From assembly GCA_001766655.1 (NCBI GenBank), contig MJCC01000006.1:220112-284111 (forward strand): 64,000 nt of DNA, in the 5' to 3' direction. Shown piece by piece: positions 20,386-31,500 of this stretch. Position numbers and translations under genes: made by a program. The first letter of the stretch is position 1; each line of letters begins with the position of its first letter. The DNA is from Phytomonas francai (taxonomy: Eukaryota; Euglenozoa; Kinetoplastea; Trypanosomatida; Trypanosomatidae). Under the pieces are notes generated by a model that saw only the letters and a list, made by a program, of their open reading frames with translations, was not told the DNA's origin and did not search any database.

Positions 20386-20436
20386 GGAAACGTAGTATTC
20401 CTAAAGAAAGCTTCTTGAACGAAAATATTAACAACT

Positions 20437-20691
20437 ATGTCCGCAAAGACCGGGCTCCCCAATTTGACCCACTTCATGGAAAAGCGAGTGTTGGTGAAAC
20501 TGCAGGGCGGTCGTGCAGTATCCGGTGTTCTGAGGGGTGTGGATAAGTTTATGAGTATTGTACTATACGACACCGTTGACGAGACCTCTAATCCGGCAAT
20601 CAGCTCAGATCCCGTGGAGGATCGGTTATCTATGGGAACTTCTGTCATTCGTGGAAGCGCAATAGTTGAAATAGTTAGCCAAGAAGTCTAA
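20437..20691 (+). CDS. Sm/LSm-fold RNA-binding protein, probably SmG
   Basis: 84 residues, the full size of an Sm protein. Sm1 is seen in [20 protein letters not shown] followed by [11 protein letters not shown]. Sm2 is [14 protein letters not shown]. The VIRG motif and the NLTHFMEK start favour SmG. LSm7, the nearest relative, usually has CRG in Sm2. An insert of about 15 residues lies between the two motifs (near [16 protein letters not shown]). SmG is part of the heptameric ring around spliceosomal snRNAs, needed for trans-splicing in kinetoplastids. LSm7 would instead be in U6 and mRNA-decay rings. Confidence 0.8.
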   Translation: MSAKTGLPNLTHFMEKRVLVKLQGGRAVSGVLRGVDKFMSIVLYDTVDETSNPAISSDPVEDRLSMGTSVIRGSAIVEIVSQEV

Positions 20692-21207
20692 ATGGCATGC
20701 GAAAAATAAACAAAAAAGAATAAAAATAGCCCGCATGCTTGAAGAACATTAATTATAAATGGAAGAGGTTAATCCTATTTGTATTCAAAGAGAAGGGCCA
20801 TATAGAGCCTTTTTTTTTGAAGCCAGGGTTTTTATCTGAGATTCCCAAGCTTTGTTGGGCATCATTAAATTGGGATTTCATGTTATTGATGTTTTTATTC
20901 AGTGTGAAAGGGAAGTTGTTAGTTCTAAGAATTCGTGAGCTTTTTTGCATGCTTCTCTCTTCTTCTCTTTTTTTTTTTGTTTAGCGATTGAGTATATTAT
21001 ACGCCGATAGCCACTCTGGCGTTACTCTTTTTTCCCCTCTTCATTATAGCTGAAAATTCTAGATTTGTGAGAAAAGAGCGTCGCCCTTCCTAGTGTCTCC
21101 TTGTCTTTTCTCATCAGCGGTGTGATTTTCCTCAGCCTGCCTCTTCCTGGAAATAGACCCATCTTTTAATTCCATCTTAGTGAAGTTCAAATAGCAATCC
21201 GTGAATA
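20692..21207. other. Spacer upstream of the small membrane protein gene
   Basis: AT-rich. Several pyrimidine tracts occur at 21090-21160; AG 21116-21117 is a good acceptor. The ORF at 20739-20984 has spacer composition and is not accepted. Confidence 0.5.
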
Positions 21208-21780
21208 ATGGCGGGGCTTGATGTTGCGTGGATCCCCTTCGCGATCATGTACGTGTTGTACCTGATTCCTCCAACAATGATGGAGGTTTATTCCTACTAT
21301 AGCCGTGGCGGCCTCGTGCGCTACGAGGACGTTAAATACGACGACAGCTTTATGTCCCATCTCCAGCAGATGTTTGATCACGATGTCTACTTGAAGCGAT
21401 TTCTCGATCGCCCAACCAGCGAGGCCGGGAAAGCCTTCTTTTCTTGGCTCGACTGGAGCTCCGAGCCCTATGACCGGTCGATTTACATGCAGCGTCGGAA
21501 CTTCGCCCGGCGGGATAAGGAGGTGGGCTACTGGAAGTGGTATATCTACGGGCCGTTTATCTTCAATTGGCCTAAACGAACCTGGCTTCGCGGGGACGAT
21601 GCCGCGGGTATTTTGCAGCCGGCCTGGGGGGTGGGCGGCGAGGCGCGCGCGCGCGAGGAGTACGCCAAGGCAAAGGAAAAGGGCTTTGATAAGCACTACC
21701 ATTATCAGATTATGCGCAAGATTCGCCGTGAGCAGGCGCTGAAGGCGGCCCAGGAGAAAGAGGCAGCCTCCGCGCGGTAA
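21208..21780 (+). CDS. Small single-pass membrane protein of unknown function
   Basis: 190 residues. One hydrophobic segment near the N-terminus (residues 6-25, AWIPFAIMYVLYLIPP) is followed by a soluble, aromatic-rich, charged body with VGYWKWYIYGPFIFNWPKRTW, and by an Ala/Glu/Lys-rich helical tail. The N-terminal anchor and basic aromatic body resemble small accessory subunits of mitochondrial respiratory complexes. I do not recognise the family, so that role is only a guess. Codon use is GC-rich and clearly coding, and the ATG is the first in the frame. Confidence 0.8.
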   Translation: MAGLDVAWIPFAIMYVLYLIPPTMMEVYSYYSRGGLVRYEDVKYDDSFMSHLQQMFDHDVYLKRFLDRPTSEAGKAFFSWLDWSSEPYDRSIYMQRRNFARRDKEVGYWKWYIYGPFIFNWPKRTWLRGDDAAGILQPAWGVGGEARAREEYAKAKEKGFDKHYHYQIMRKIRREQALKAAQEKEAASAR

Positions 21781-22618
21781 AATGCATTGTATATATATAT
21801 ATATATAAACAATTTTCCGTAGGAAAATGTACCCGTAGGTTGAGCTTGTGCATGAAGACGTTGTGGTCACACAAACAATATGCAGATATCTTCTACAATA
21901 GTCTGCAGGTATTGTCTTCTTCCTTTTTTAGCTCCCAAAAATGCTCAAAGGTCTGAATAATAGAAGTAGAGGAACGCCTATATAGGGAGGATGCTTGCCT
22001 AGTGGGGGTAGCGAATCCTTTGTTATAGTTATTAGCATGATTTTAGATTTTAGCTCTTGTTTGCCTTTTCCTTCATGACGGACAAGCTAATGAGCATTCA
22101 GATTTTGTAATAGTTACTGTAAGATGTGATAGGAATTTGTTACCATAGGATTGCTGATTTTTGTTAAAGGTCTCTTCCACCCACTTTTTGCGAGTGGTGT
22201 TTTAGTCGTGTGGCGTATTCGTGGGAATATATATGCATGATCTGGTATGATATTTTTGTCCACCACTTATCAATATTCTGAATTAACGTTTCTTTCAATT
22301 TCTCATCTTTTTTTTTCTTACCCATTTACGACTATCTCAGGTATATCATTCTTGCTTTACATAGTGCACGTTGATTTCACTGTTTATTGGTATTCTCATT
22401 CAGTTATATTCAGAGGGGAATTTTTTCTAGTACAGCAATTCCTCTCATATCTCTTTTTTAACTGTTTCTGTTTGCATCTATAAATTGGCGCTTCACGTAA
22501 ATCACTAATCCTTTTAGAGGAATATTAATCCGAAATACATAGGAAAGAAAGAAGAAGAGCTACCATAATAATAAAATTGAAGCTCGATTGCCATTTAAAG
22601 GGTGCGCGACAAAGCATT
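21781..22618. other. Spacer upstream of the HECT ligase gene
   Basis: About 840 bases, AT-rich, with a (TA)9 run at 21790-21807. Pyrimidine-rich DNA near 22430-22515 leads to AG 22516-22517, a likely splice acceptor. The hydrophobic ORF at 22247-22483 is a translation of T-rich spacer and is rejected. Confidence 0.55.
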
Positions 22619-23792
22619 ATGGATTTGTTTCTATCCCATTTAGTTGAGCAGACGCTCTCTTCTCGACACCGTACCGGTCCGCTATCTCATCTCCAGCAGG
22701 AGCTCTCTAGCACCGATGAATTGAAGCAAATGACAGCCCTCCAGTCCCTTTGCAATCAGCTGAACATGTCAACGACGTTTTCGCTTACTTTTTTCGACAC
22801 GAACGATATCGTTCCGCTTGTTCTCAAATGCATGCAAAAAACGCACAACCCGGAGCTTGTTTTGATCGCTGCCCGCGCGCTCACGTACATGGCGGACTCT
22901 ATCCCGCAAACCTTAGGAATTCTGAGCACAGACGAAAATGTGGTTACCCTGCTCCAGAATCTCCGTCAGATTCAAGATATGGAGCTTTCTGATCAGTGCT
23001 TAACCTGTTTAGAAAAGCTCTGCCAGGTCTCAACCGGCGCTGGGGCGGTCTTTCGCAATAACGGCATCGAGGACATGCTCGCCTTCGTCGATTTTTTCAC
23101 TATTTCTTCGCAGCGTAAGATCTGGAATGCCATCGCGCGCATGTCGCGCTTCCTGTCTGTGAGCAATTTTTCCACTATCGAGGGGGTTTTGCCGGCGATC
23201 CAGGGGAGCATTCTGCACAACGACCCTCAGATCCGCGCGAAGGCGATGGTGACCCTTTTTCGCGCGGTCCTCGGCGTCTCCGAGGATTCGGAGATGGTGC
23301 AGCGGGTCTTTGGCGACCTCGCGGTGCCGCTGCTCGTGATCTTGACGAAGCCGACCCACGCCGACGCGACCTTTTCCGCCGCGCTTTCGTTGATTCTTGC
23401 GGCGACGACGTATTCCCCGGCGGTGACCCGTCTGGTGATCGAAAACGGCCTTTTCCAGCAGCTCATGAACCTTCTCGTGTCGTTTTCGACCTTTCCGGCC
23501 TCCACGATCGCGAACGGGGCGTCGTTTGAGGGCGGCGAGTCGCCGAGCGGGGTGGACTCCTCGCAGGGGGCCGAGAGCTTCGCCTCGAGCCCGCGCTCGC
23601 TTCCCGGGGGCGCGTCGAGCCGCCCCCCCCCGCGCTTCCGTCTGGGCTACAGCCAGACCCGGGACATTTGCGAGATCCTGGCGGCCTGCGTCGTGCCCTG
23701 CCGCGCCGCGTACCTCGCGGACCTCAGCGAGCTCGTGAGCCTCGAGATGCGCGGCCGCTTCGCGCCGGCGCCGGCGGCCGGCACGACGGCCT

Positions 23793-23827
<35 letters not shown>

Positions 23828-26800
23828 GCCGAGGAAGGGGAGGCGCGGGACGGGGTCGTGGAGGCGGAGAGGGCGGAGGAGGGCGGGGAGGCCCCCCCCC
23901 CCCCCCCCCCCCCTTGGCGTGGACCTCCGCGACCGCGTCTACGCGCGGGCCGACATCCGCGTCGCGCCGCGGGCGTCGCACGGGGCGGCGCGGGTGGGGG
24001 CCCACCGCTGCAACGGCTGCGGCCGGACCTGCCTCCCCGGCGACTGGTTCCGCTGCCACGACTGCCGGGACTGGGACCTCTGCGCGGGGTGTCTGCTGCG
24101 GCAGGCCGCCACCCACCACGACGGCCGGCACGTCTTCACCGACATGCTCTTCTGCGGGCAGCAGGTGCCGGCGAGCCTGACGGGGCGCGCCGCGCCGGAG
24201 GCCGAGCGGCGCCGACGCGCCCTCTTCGCCGAGTGCCCCGCGCTCTTCGACGTCGTCCTGGCCGCCGTCCCGAGCGTCGTCCGGCTCTGCACCGAGATCG
24301 AGGCCTTCAAGATCCGCGTCAGCGCCATGAACTTTTTGCTCAGCGTCATGATGATGGCCTCGGACGCGCAGCTCGTCGACGGGGGGTTCTGCGACGCCGC
24401 GATGTGCGAGGTGCTCGATGCGATGCTGCGCGATTCCCACCTCACCCTCAACGCGCTCGCCGTCTTTTTGCTCAAAAAAATGATCGAAAAGGTCCCGAAA
24501 GGCGTTCGGCTCCTCCTCGTCCGAGAGGGGGTCTCGCACGCGCTGTTTTGCTTTAAAAAAAAGTGCCTGAGCGCGGGCGCGCAGGACCCCCCCGGGGGCG
24601 CCGCACTCCCGCCGAAAAACCGAATTCACACCCTGCAGGGCTGGCGAGATCTTCTGAGCGAGGAGGCATCCTCCTTGCTCGCGCTGTTCCCCAAAGACGG
24701 CGAGGCGGGCGCGGGCTCCCTGAAGCTCAGGGATATTGCCCTTCACTTCCAGCACGATAATATCGACCACGCCACCTATCTCCTTCGCAAGGCCCTGCTC
24801 GAGAATTTAACGCCGCATGAGCTGCTATCGTACGATATCGTCCATGAGCTCAGAGGGGCGATGGTGCGGTGCGCGGATGTGAAGCATCTTATTCGGATGG
24901 CCTGCGTTCTCTGTAAACCCTCCCCTCCCTCCAGGTCTGGCGGGGGCGCCGCCACGCCCCCCACCCCTCTTGTGCGCCTTATTCGCTGCCTTCTGAGCAT
25001 TTTATCCCGTTTAGACCACTTTGAGCAGCCCTACGCGGATATCCCACAGCATTGCCGAACGCAGATCACGCTTCGTCTAACCTTACACACCCCCAAAGCG
25101 TCGTCAGGGTCGGAGCGAGCGAAGCCGGAGCGTGGAAAGCCCCGGGCGGGAGCACGCGAGCAGGCGAAGGAGGCCAACGCGAAGAACGATGGGGCTGGAT
25201 CCTTGCCACCGCGAAAGGCACGCGGCAGCGGCGGCGGGAATAGTTCCCCCAATTCAAGTTTTATGATCGGGATTGACCCGACGGCGACGGTGAGGTTGGT
25301 GAGTGATTTTCTCCGCACGAAGATCTTCTCCAGCCGCGGGCAGCAGACGAACGGCGGTCTGGACAGCATCCCCTGGTTTACCGGCGATCTGAGTGCAAGC
25401 GAAGATGGCGGGGTCGAGGAGGTGCTGCCGGAGCTCGGCCGCCCACCGGAGGGTAAGAAACCCCCCAGTCGCGATGAAAAGGAGCGCAAGGCCACGGCTA
25501 TGCCTGTACAAGCGCAGCCGAAGAGCAAAAAGACGCGCCCGTCGGTATGGCTACGCTACCAAACGCACGTCCTTCCCCTTTCGATGACGATTCTGCAGGT
25601 CGTGCAGCGGCTCGTGGCGCACGATCCGGCGAGTTTGCACCGCTTTTTAACGCAGCCCGCGAAGGAGGAGGAGTGTTTTACGCTGCACTACAGCGCGGAG
25701 CCCTTCGGGCCGGGCTATGAGCTGCTCTCGAGCTACTGCGATCGGATCGAGCCCGCGCCGGTGAGGGTGCACCTGCCCTCGCAGGAGCCCAGGCCGGCGG
25801 CGGTGCTATCCCTCCTCGAGCACGTGCACGCGAGCTTCCCGCACAGCCAAAAGTTCCTCGGCGAGGCCCAGATGGACGTCCTCGCCGTCCTGGGCGCGTT
25901 TTACGTCTTCACGAGCGATAAAGCCGCGCTGCTGCGGTACTACGAGGAGGAGGAGGAGGAGGGAGAGGGGGGAGGGAGGCAGTCCCTCGCGCAATACGCG
26001 GCCGCCGCGGGCCTCACGCCGGACGATTTCATCCACCACAAACTCGACAATAAAGCGCTCCGGCACTGCTCGGATGAGCTGCTGGCGGGGCAGCAGGCCT
26101 CGACGTGGGGGGTCCGCCTCGCGTTGGACTGCCATTTCCTCTTCACCCCGCTCACCCGGAAGTTTCTTTTCCAGGTCAGCTTCTGCGGGGCGAATCGCTC
26201 GCTGGTTTTGCTCCAACAGGCGAACCCGAGCGCGTCCGTGAACGATAGCAGCAACGCCGCCCCCGCGCGGACCCGCGCGGCTCAACTCGTGCGGGAGAAA
26301 AAGCGCATTTGGCGGAAGCATGTCCTCCGCTGCGCGATGGAATTGCTCGGGAAGACGCACCGCCCGCCGGGGTCGGTTGTCTGGGAGTTCGACTTCTACG
26401 GCGAGGAGGGCAGCGGGACGGGGCCGACGCGGGAGTTCTACACCCTCCTCTCTAGGGCCCTGCAGGAGCGCCCGTTGAACCTCTGGATGACGACCCGCGA
26501 GGGCCCCACCGAGGACCATTTCAATCCCATCAATGGGCTCTATCCCCGGCTGATCTCGCCGAACGCGGCCGAGGACGCGCGGCAGACGACGCACCGCTAT
26601 TTTCTCTTTATCGGGCGCCTGCTGGCGCGCGCGATTTTGGACGGCCACGTGGTCTCGCTCCCGCTCTCGCCGGTGCTGATTAAGCTCCTTCGCGGGGACG
26701 CCTGCGGGGTGGAAGAGATCGCCGTGATCGACGAGTCCGTCGGAAAGATTCTTCTCGCGATGCTGCGCGCGCACCGGGCGGGGAGCGCGCAAATCAAGCT

Positions 26801-27446
26801 TCCAGGCTCCGCCAAGGCCATCCCGATCGCCGCGATGGACCTCACCTTTGCCTGCCCGGGCTGCGAGGGCGCCGAGCTCGTCGACGGCGGATCGGAGCTC
26901 GCGGTGGATGCGAGTAATATGCTCGCGTACTGCGATGCGGTCACGAGGCTTTGGCTGAAAACCGGCGTCGAGGTTGCCGTCGAGGCGCTTCGGCAGGGCT
27001 TTCACGACTACATCCCGCTCATCGCGCTCCGCATGCTGACGGTGGACGAGATTTACGGCATCATCAACGGCAGCAGAGACCCGATCTCTCGCCAGGAATT
27101 CGAGGAAAACTGTCTTGCCGATCACGGGTTCACGCTCATCTGCAAGCATATTCAGTGGCTCTTTGACATTCTCGCGGCGTTTAGCGTGGAGCAGCAGCGA
27201 AAGTTCTTCGCGTTTTTGACTGGATCCCCGCATCTCCCGGTGGGGAGCTTGGCAAGCCTCAAGCCGAAGATGACGATCGTACGGAAAACCTCATCGGACG
27301 CTTCTGTAAAAGAAGAAGATCAGCTGCCGTCTGCGATGACTTGCCAAAACTATCTAAAGCTTCCCGCCTATGAAACAAAGGAGCAGATGAGAAGGAAGCT
27401 TCTGCAGGCGATTAATGAAGGAGCCGGAGCTTTTCTCCTTACGTAA
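22619..27446 (+). CDS. HECT E3 ubiquitin ligase of the UFD4/TRIP12/UPL3 type, with a frameshift at a poly-C tract
   Basis: One gene in two frames. The first part (22619 to the C run at 23892-23913) starts at MDLFLSHLVEQ and holds armadillo-type helical repeats similar to TRIP12/UFD4 (ARALTYMADSIPQ, QCLTCLEKLC, AFVDFFTISSQRKIWNAI). The second part, one frame over, has a ZZ zinc finger, more helical sequence and a C-terminal HECT domain (GSGTGPTREFYTLLSRAL, YFLFIGRLLARAILDGH, MLTVDEIYGIING). The catalytic Cys is at 27342-27344 in SAMTCQNYLKLP. Removing one C, or adding two, would restore about 1608 residues. A tract-length sequencing error is the simplest cause. UFD4-type ligases add ubiquitin to N-degron or ubiquitin-fusion substrates. 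A run of ten Asp and Glu/Gly-rich tracts lie in the middle. Confidence 0.87.
23795..23824 (+). repeat. (GAC)10 codon repeat, poly-Asp
   Basis: Ten identical Asp codons in the HECT gene, about 70 bases before the poly-C tract. A likely length-variable site. Confidence 0.9.
23892..23913 (+). repeat. 22-base C homopolymer at the frameshift point
   Basis: It encodes poly-Pro. The reading frame before it differs by one from the frame after it. Confidence 0.95.
24003..24140 (+). other. ZZ-type zinc finger within the HECT ligase
   Basis: Cys/His pattern CNGC, then RCHDC, DLCAGC and a His pair (HH...H), with the usual D between the later Cys pairs. ZZ fingers bind two zinc ions and often recognise N-terminal or histone-like peptides. 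Confidence 0.8.
25943..25979 (+). repeat. GGA-rich codon repeat, poly-Glu/Gly
   Basis: A purine-only run of GAG/GGA codons giving a Glu stretch followed by Gly in the HECT ligase. Confidence 0.75.
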
Positions 27447-27592
27447 TCCAAACGAGATCTCAATTCAAGGTCCGTTTTGACGATTATTTATTGTTATTAT
27501 TAGTACAATTTCATTATGCAAATATGTGATCGGTAATACAGGGGTGAGAGAGAGAAGGTAATGTAGATGGTTTTGGGGTTTATTTCTATTGC

Positions 27593-27619
27593 TATTATTA
27601 TTATTATTATTATTATTAT
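27593..27619. repeat. (ATT)9 microsatellite
   Basis: Nine trinucleotide units in the spacer after the HECT gene. Confidence 0.85.
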
Positions 27620-28395
27620 ATTGATGCGGTCTGAAAAGGAAGATTTATCCTAATCTCTTTGTTCCGCAAATTTTCTCTTCCTATCCCCTTATTGCTTTAC
27701 ATCGAAATCGATGAAACATTCCAAGAGTTTATCAACCAGAAAACGAGAATGCTAATGAAAAATCTTTTGAAAACGGAATATTTTACAAATTGGTGAACTA
27801 AGAAGTAATTTAATAAAATATATCACTCTTTTTGGCCTTCTCTTTTCCCTCGGCTGTTTCTTGTTATTAAATGCTTCAGATCTGTACGAAACCAGAGGAT
27901 GGTTTGGTTTTTCCCAAGGCTCACGGGCATGGAGATAGAGAAAATATGATGATATACATGGCTTCTGCTAATTGTTTGTGATATCTAATATTAGTCTTGC
28001 CTTTTTTTTTTTTTTTGAATATATCAAATTCCAAAAAAAATTAATCGTTCAACATATGCGATAATTGGTTTTGTTGTTGTTAGAGCGATCGATTCTCTTA
28101 GATAGTTGATGGCATTTTAATCGGATCTTTATTTTCTCTATCCTTTCAACTTCCACACACATATTTTTTACGGAAACAACGCTTTTACCTGTCGATATAG
28201 TTACCCAGTTGCTTAAGCAACTCATCAAGGAAGACGACCTACCTAAAGGAAAAGTGGAGAAACTACAATAGGCGATCCATTACTAGATTAGCGTTCAAGA
28301 TACGCCTCTTGAAGATTTTTTTGTGTTTCTTTTTCCTTTGGTTAGGGTGTGGCGAATAACTTTTTTATTAAGCTGCACTTGGTTAAGCCCATACC

Positions 28396-28402
<7 letters not shown>

Positions 28403-28437
<35 letters not shown>
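28403..28437. repeat. (AT)n microsatellite, about 35 bases
   Basis: The longest AT dinucleotide run in the window, about 120 bases upstream of XPO1. Confidence 0.9.
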
Positions 28438-28440
<3 letters not shown>

Positions 28441-28498
28441 TTACGCGTAACACATTTTTATCTGAATAGACTCTATTTCGGTGCGACCTATTAAGTAT

Positions 28499-28519
28499 TA
28501 TTTCTATTTTTTCCCCTAG
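28499..28519 (+). promoter_or_regulatory. Predicted trans-splice acceptor, XPO1
   Basis: A T/C tract ends in CCCCTAG at 28519. A second AG at 28536-28537 follows a short CTCTC stretch. The ATG is at 28557. Confidence 0.6.
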
Positions 28520-28556
28520 TTAGCGCTTCGCTCTCAGAAAAAGACTCGTACGACCA

Positions 28557-31500
28557 ATGGAGAGTATATTGGATTTTAGTCAGCCGCTCAATGTTGAGGT
28601 CTTCGACAGCGTCGTGGCCAAGCTCTCGAGCGGGTCGCCATCGGAGATTATGGAGGCCCAGGAGGTGCTTACGCGCTTCGGACAAAAACCCGACGCCTTT
28701 TTCCGCGTCGATAAGCTTCTAAGCGGGTCGAAAAGTATGGCCACAAAGTTCTTCGCGCTTCAGATCCTCGACGATACGATCCTCCAGCGGTGGAATTCCC
28801 TCGATGCCGCGAATCAGAGTGCCGTGCGGGGTTTCGTGTTGAGTTTAATTCTTAAGGAGTGCAGTAGTCTGGATAATATACGCCGCCATCGCGCCTTGCT
28901 GACGAAGCTTAACACCACACTGTTGAGCATTGCCAAGCGTGAGTGGCCGGTGCGGTGGCCGAATTTTATTAAAGATATCGCGAGCAGCGCACGGCTGGGT
29001 GAGCCGATGGTAGAGAACAATTTAAACCTTTTTCGCCTGATTGGCGAGGAGATTTTTGAGTTTGGCTCAAAAACGCTGACCTCGCGATGGGTGGAGCGCA
29101 AAAAGGCCGCACTGGCGGATGATTTCCTCTCAATTATGGAGGTCTGCCGGGAGGTGTTGTTGAGGTCGGATGATACCACGCTGTTGAAAGCGGCGTTGGA
29201 GACCTTGGCGGTCTACGTCCCGTGGATGCAGCCCGTGATGACGATTCAGGAGCCTATTTTAGGCCGTCTGACGAATTTGATGGTGGGGGATGAGCAGGTT
29301 CGGACGGCGGCGGTGCGTTGTTTTACGGAGATCTGCACGGTAAAGCCGGAAAAAGGCGCGCAGGCCGATATCCAGACCAAGTTGATTATTGAGGCCTTTG
29401 AGGCCGCGATTCGGTATATCGTCGCCGCGCTCCCAACCTCGCATTCCTCGATTATGGAGCGCACGGTGCAGCTCTATGAAGAGGGGAACGCTGTCGATCA
29501 GAGTTTCGTGAGTAACCTCTGCCTCCTTCTCTCGGCCTTTTTGCGAAATTACTATTCGCATATTGCCTACAACGACGAGCTTCTCGTCGCCGCGCATGAA
29601 TTTTTGGTTGGAATAAGCAACATCGACGAGAAGGAGATGTTCAAGTCGTGTGTCGAGTATTGGTTTTGGTTGGGCGAAAACCTACATAGCATGACCAACT
29701 TCACGCTGAAGCGAAATCTGACGACGAAGTTGAAACGCTTATTTACGGATGTGCGTTATGTCCTCATACGGCGCATGGCGAAGCCAGAGGAGGTGATTCT
29801 AGTCGAGGAGGACGGGGAGCTTCGGCGGGAGCGGATCACGGACGTCGAGGAGGTAGAGCAGTACCATCTTATGAGCCAGACACTCGTGTTGTACACCATT
29901 TTAGACTCGAAAGACACGCACGACATCATGGTGAATTTGATGAACCGCCAGCTCGATCGTAGTGAATGGTCCTGGCATAATTGCAATACCCTTTCCTGGG
30001 CCGTAGGCTCGATCGCCGGCGTGCTACCGGAGGATGAGGAGGCGGAGCTCTTCACGATTATAATTAAAGATTTGCTAACGTTGTGCAAGGAAACGCAGGG
30101 TAAAGAGAATAGGGCGGTGATTGCGAGTGATATTATGTTCGTCGCCTCTCGGTATAAAACCTTTATGCAAAAACGCCCTCATTTCACGTTTACTGTGGCA
30201 AGAAAGGTGTTTGAGTTCATGAGCGAGACCTTCCCTGGGGTCCAGGATATGGCGGTGGATACTTTTTACAAGCTCGCCGAGCAACTCGCACCACTTTTTG
30301 TGAAAAAAAGCGAGGACGTGCCCTCCTTCGCGGAGTCGATTGCCACGAAATGGTCAACGATTACCGCTTTACTATCCCCCCAGCAGGTACAGGTTTGTTT
30401 CTCCGCGGTAGGTTTTATGATTGCCGCAGAAACGCCTGGAGACCCGCAAGCTCAGCTGCTTTCAAAGTTTCTCGAAGGAACAAACGCGTGTTTTTCTTTT
30501 GCGATGGAGGCCGCGAAAGACAAGGTCCACTTTTTCCAAGAAAACGCGTTTATGGTTGATCTGCTGAACCTTTTGCGCATTTTCAGCAGCGTTGCGACCA
30601 CCTGTGGCGATGCTTTTATTTATCAGATGAACACGATTATTCAACATCTTTATTATTTATATAGCACCATCTCGGAAGCGCAGAACGCCGCCGTTGCGAG
30701 GGAGGGCGTCGCTGCCATTAGCACCGAAAATTACAAATATATGAGGCTTACAAAACGTGAAATTATTTTAATTTTTGAGCGCTTTGTCGCGCACTCCGAG
30801 CATCTGGATTTTATCGCGGCAAACATCATGCCCGACGTCTTTTCAGTTGTTTTGGTCGATTATCAAAATTCCATACCGCAGTCGAAGGAGGCTGGTGCCT
30901 TAGCGCTCGTTACCGCCTGCGTGCAAACCCTCTCGCAGCTCATTGCCGGCAACTGCGGGGCAATTTTAGACGCCGTTTTTAACCCCACCGTTTCCATGAT
31001 CACCGATAACATGGAAAGCTACCCGGAATTTCGCGTGAACCTCTTCAAGCTCCTTGGCGCGCTTACGGATAAATGCTTTGAATCCTTCGTGACCTACACC
31101 GCGAGCCACTCGGATATTCTCGAAGGCATGTTATGGGCGATTCGCCACCGCGATTATCCCACGATGTCGACGGGCCTGATCACGCTTGATCACTTCCTGG
31201 AGACAATCGTCCGCTATCCTTTGGCGGAGGCCTTTTATAACGCCTTTTTGTATCGCATCTTTGAGGAAGTCTTTCACGCCGCGATGGATTTCTTCCACGC
31301 CGCGGGTTTTCCTTTTCATTGCAGTATTCTGTGCAAGCTTTTCGCGGTGACAGAAATGGTTCCGGCGGAGACGCCGGTGCTCGGCCGCAGCGCCGTCACC
31401 GCCTACCTCGCCGACCTCCTGTTGGTCATCCCGACAGTCACGAAGCCGTCCGTGATCGAGTTCATCGACCGATGCTACGATTCGTACAATAGTGGACCCG

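Larger units (their letters stand above)
19786..20436. other. Spacer upstream of the Sm-like gene
   Basis: AT-rich, about 650 bases, with a GT run at 19810-19834 and G/T-rich DNA at 19970-20030. No gene is seen. Confidence 0.55.
27447..28556. other. Long spacer upstream of XPO1
   Basis: 1.1 kb, AT-rich, with an ATT run at 27593-27619, poly-T at about 28001-28015 and an AT run at 28403-28437. No gene is seen. Confidence 0.55.

Noticed and set aside
22247..22483. 78-residue Phe/Ser-rich ORF
   Set aside because: A translation of T/C-rich spacer, with no coding-like composition.
25806..27233. 475-codon minus-strand ORF over the HECT domain
   Set aside because: An antisense by-product of GC-rich codons; the plus strand carries the HECT catalytic motifs.
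23919..27446. A separate ZZ-HECT gene starting at 23919
   Set aside because: The frame is open back into the poly-C tract and the upstream ORF lacks an end of its own; one frameshifted gene explains both.
28403..28437. AT run as a possible origin or promoter
   Set aside because: Similar dinucleotide runs recur in other spacers; nothing else supports such a role.
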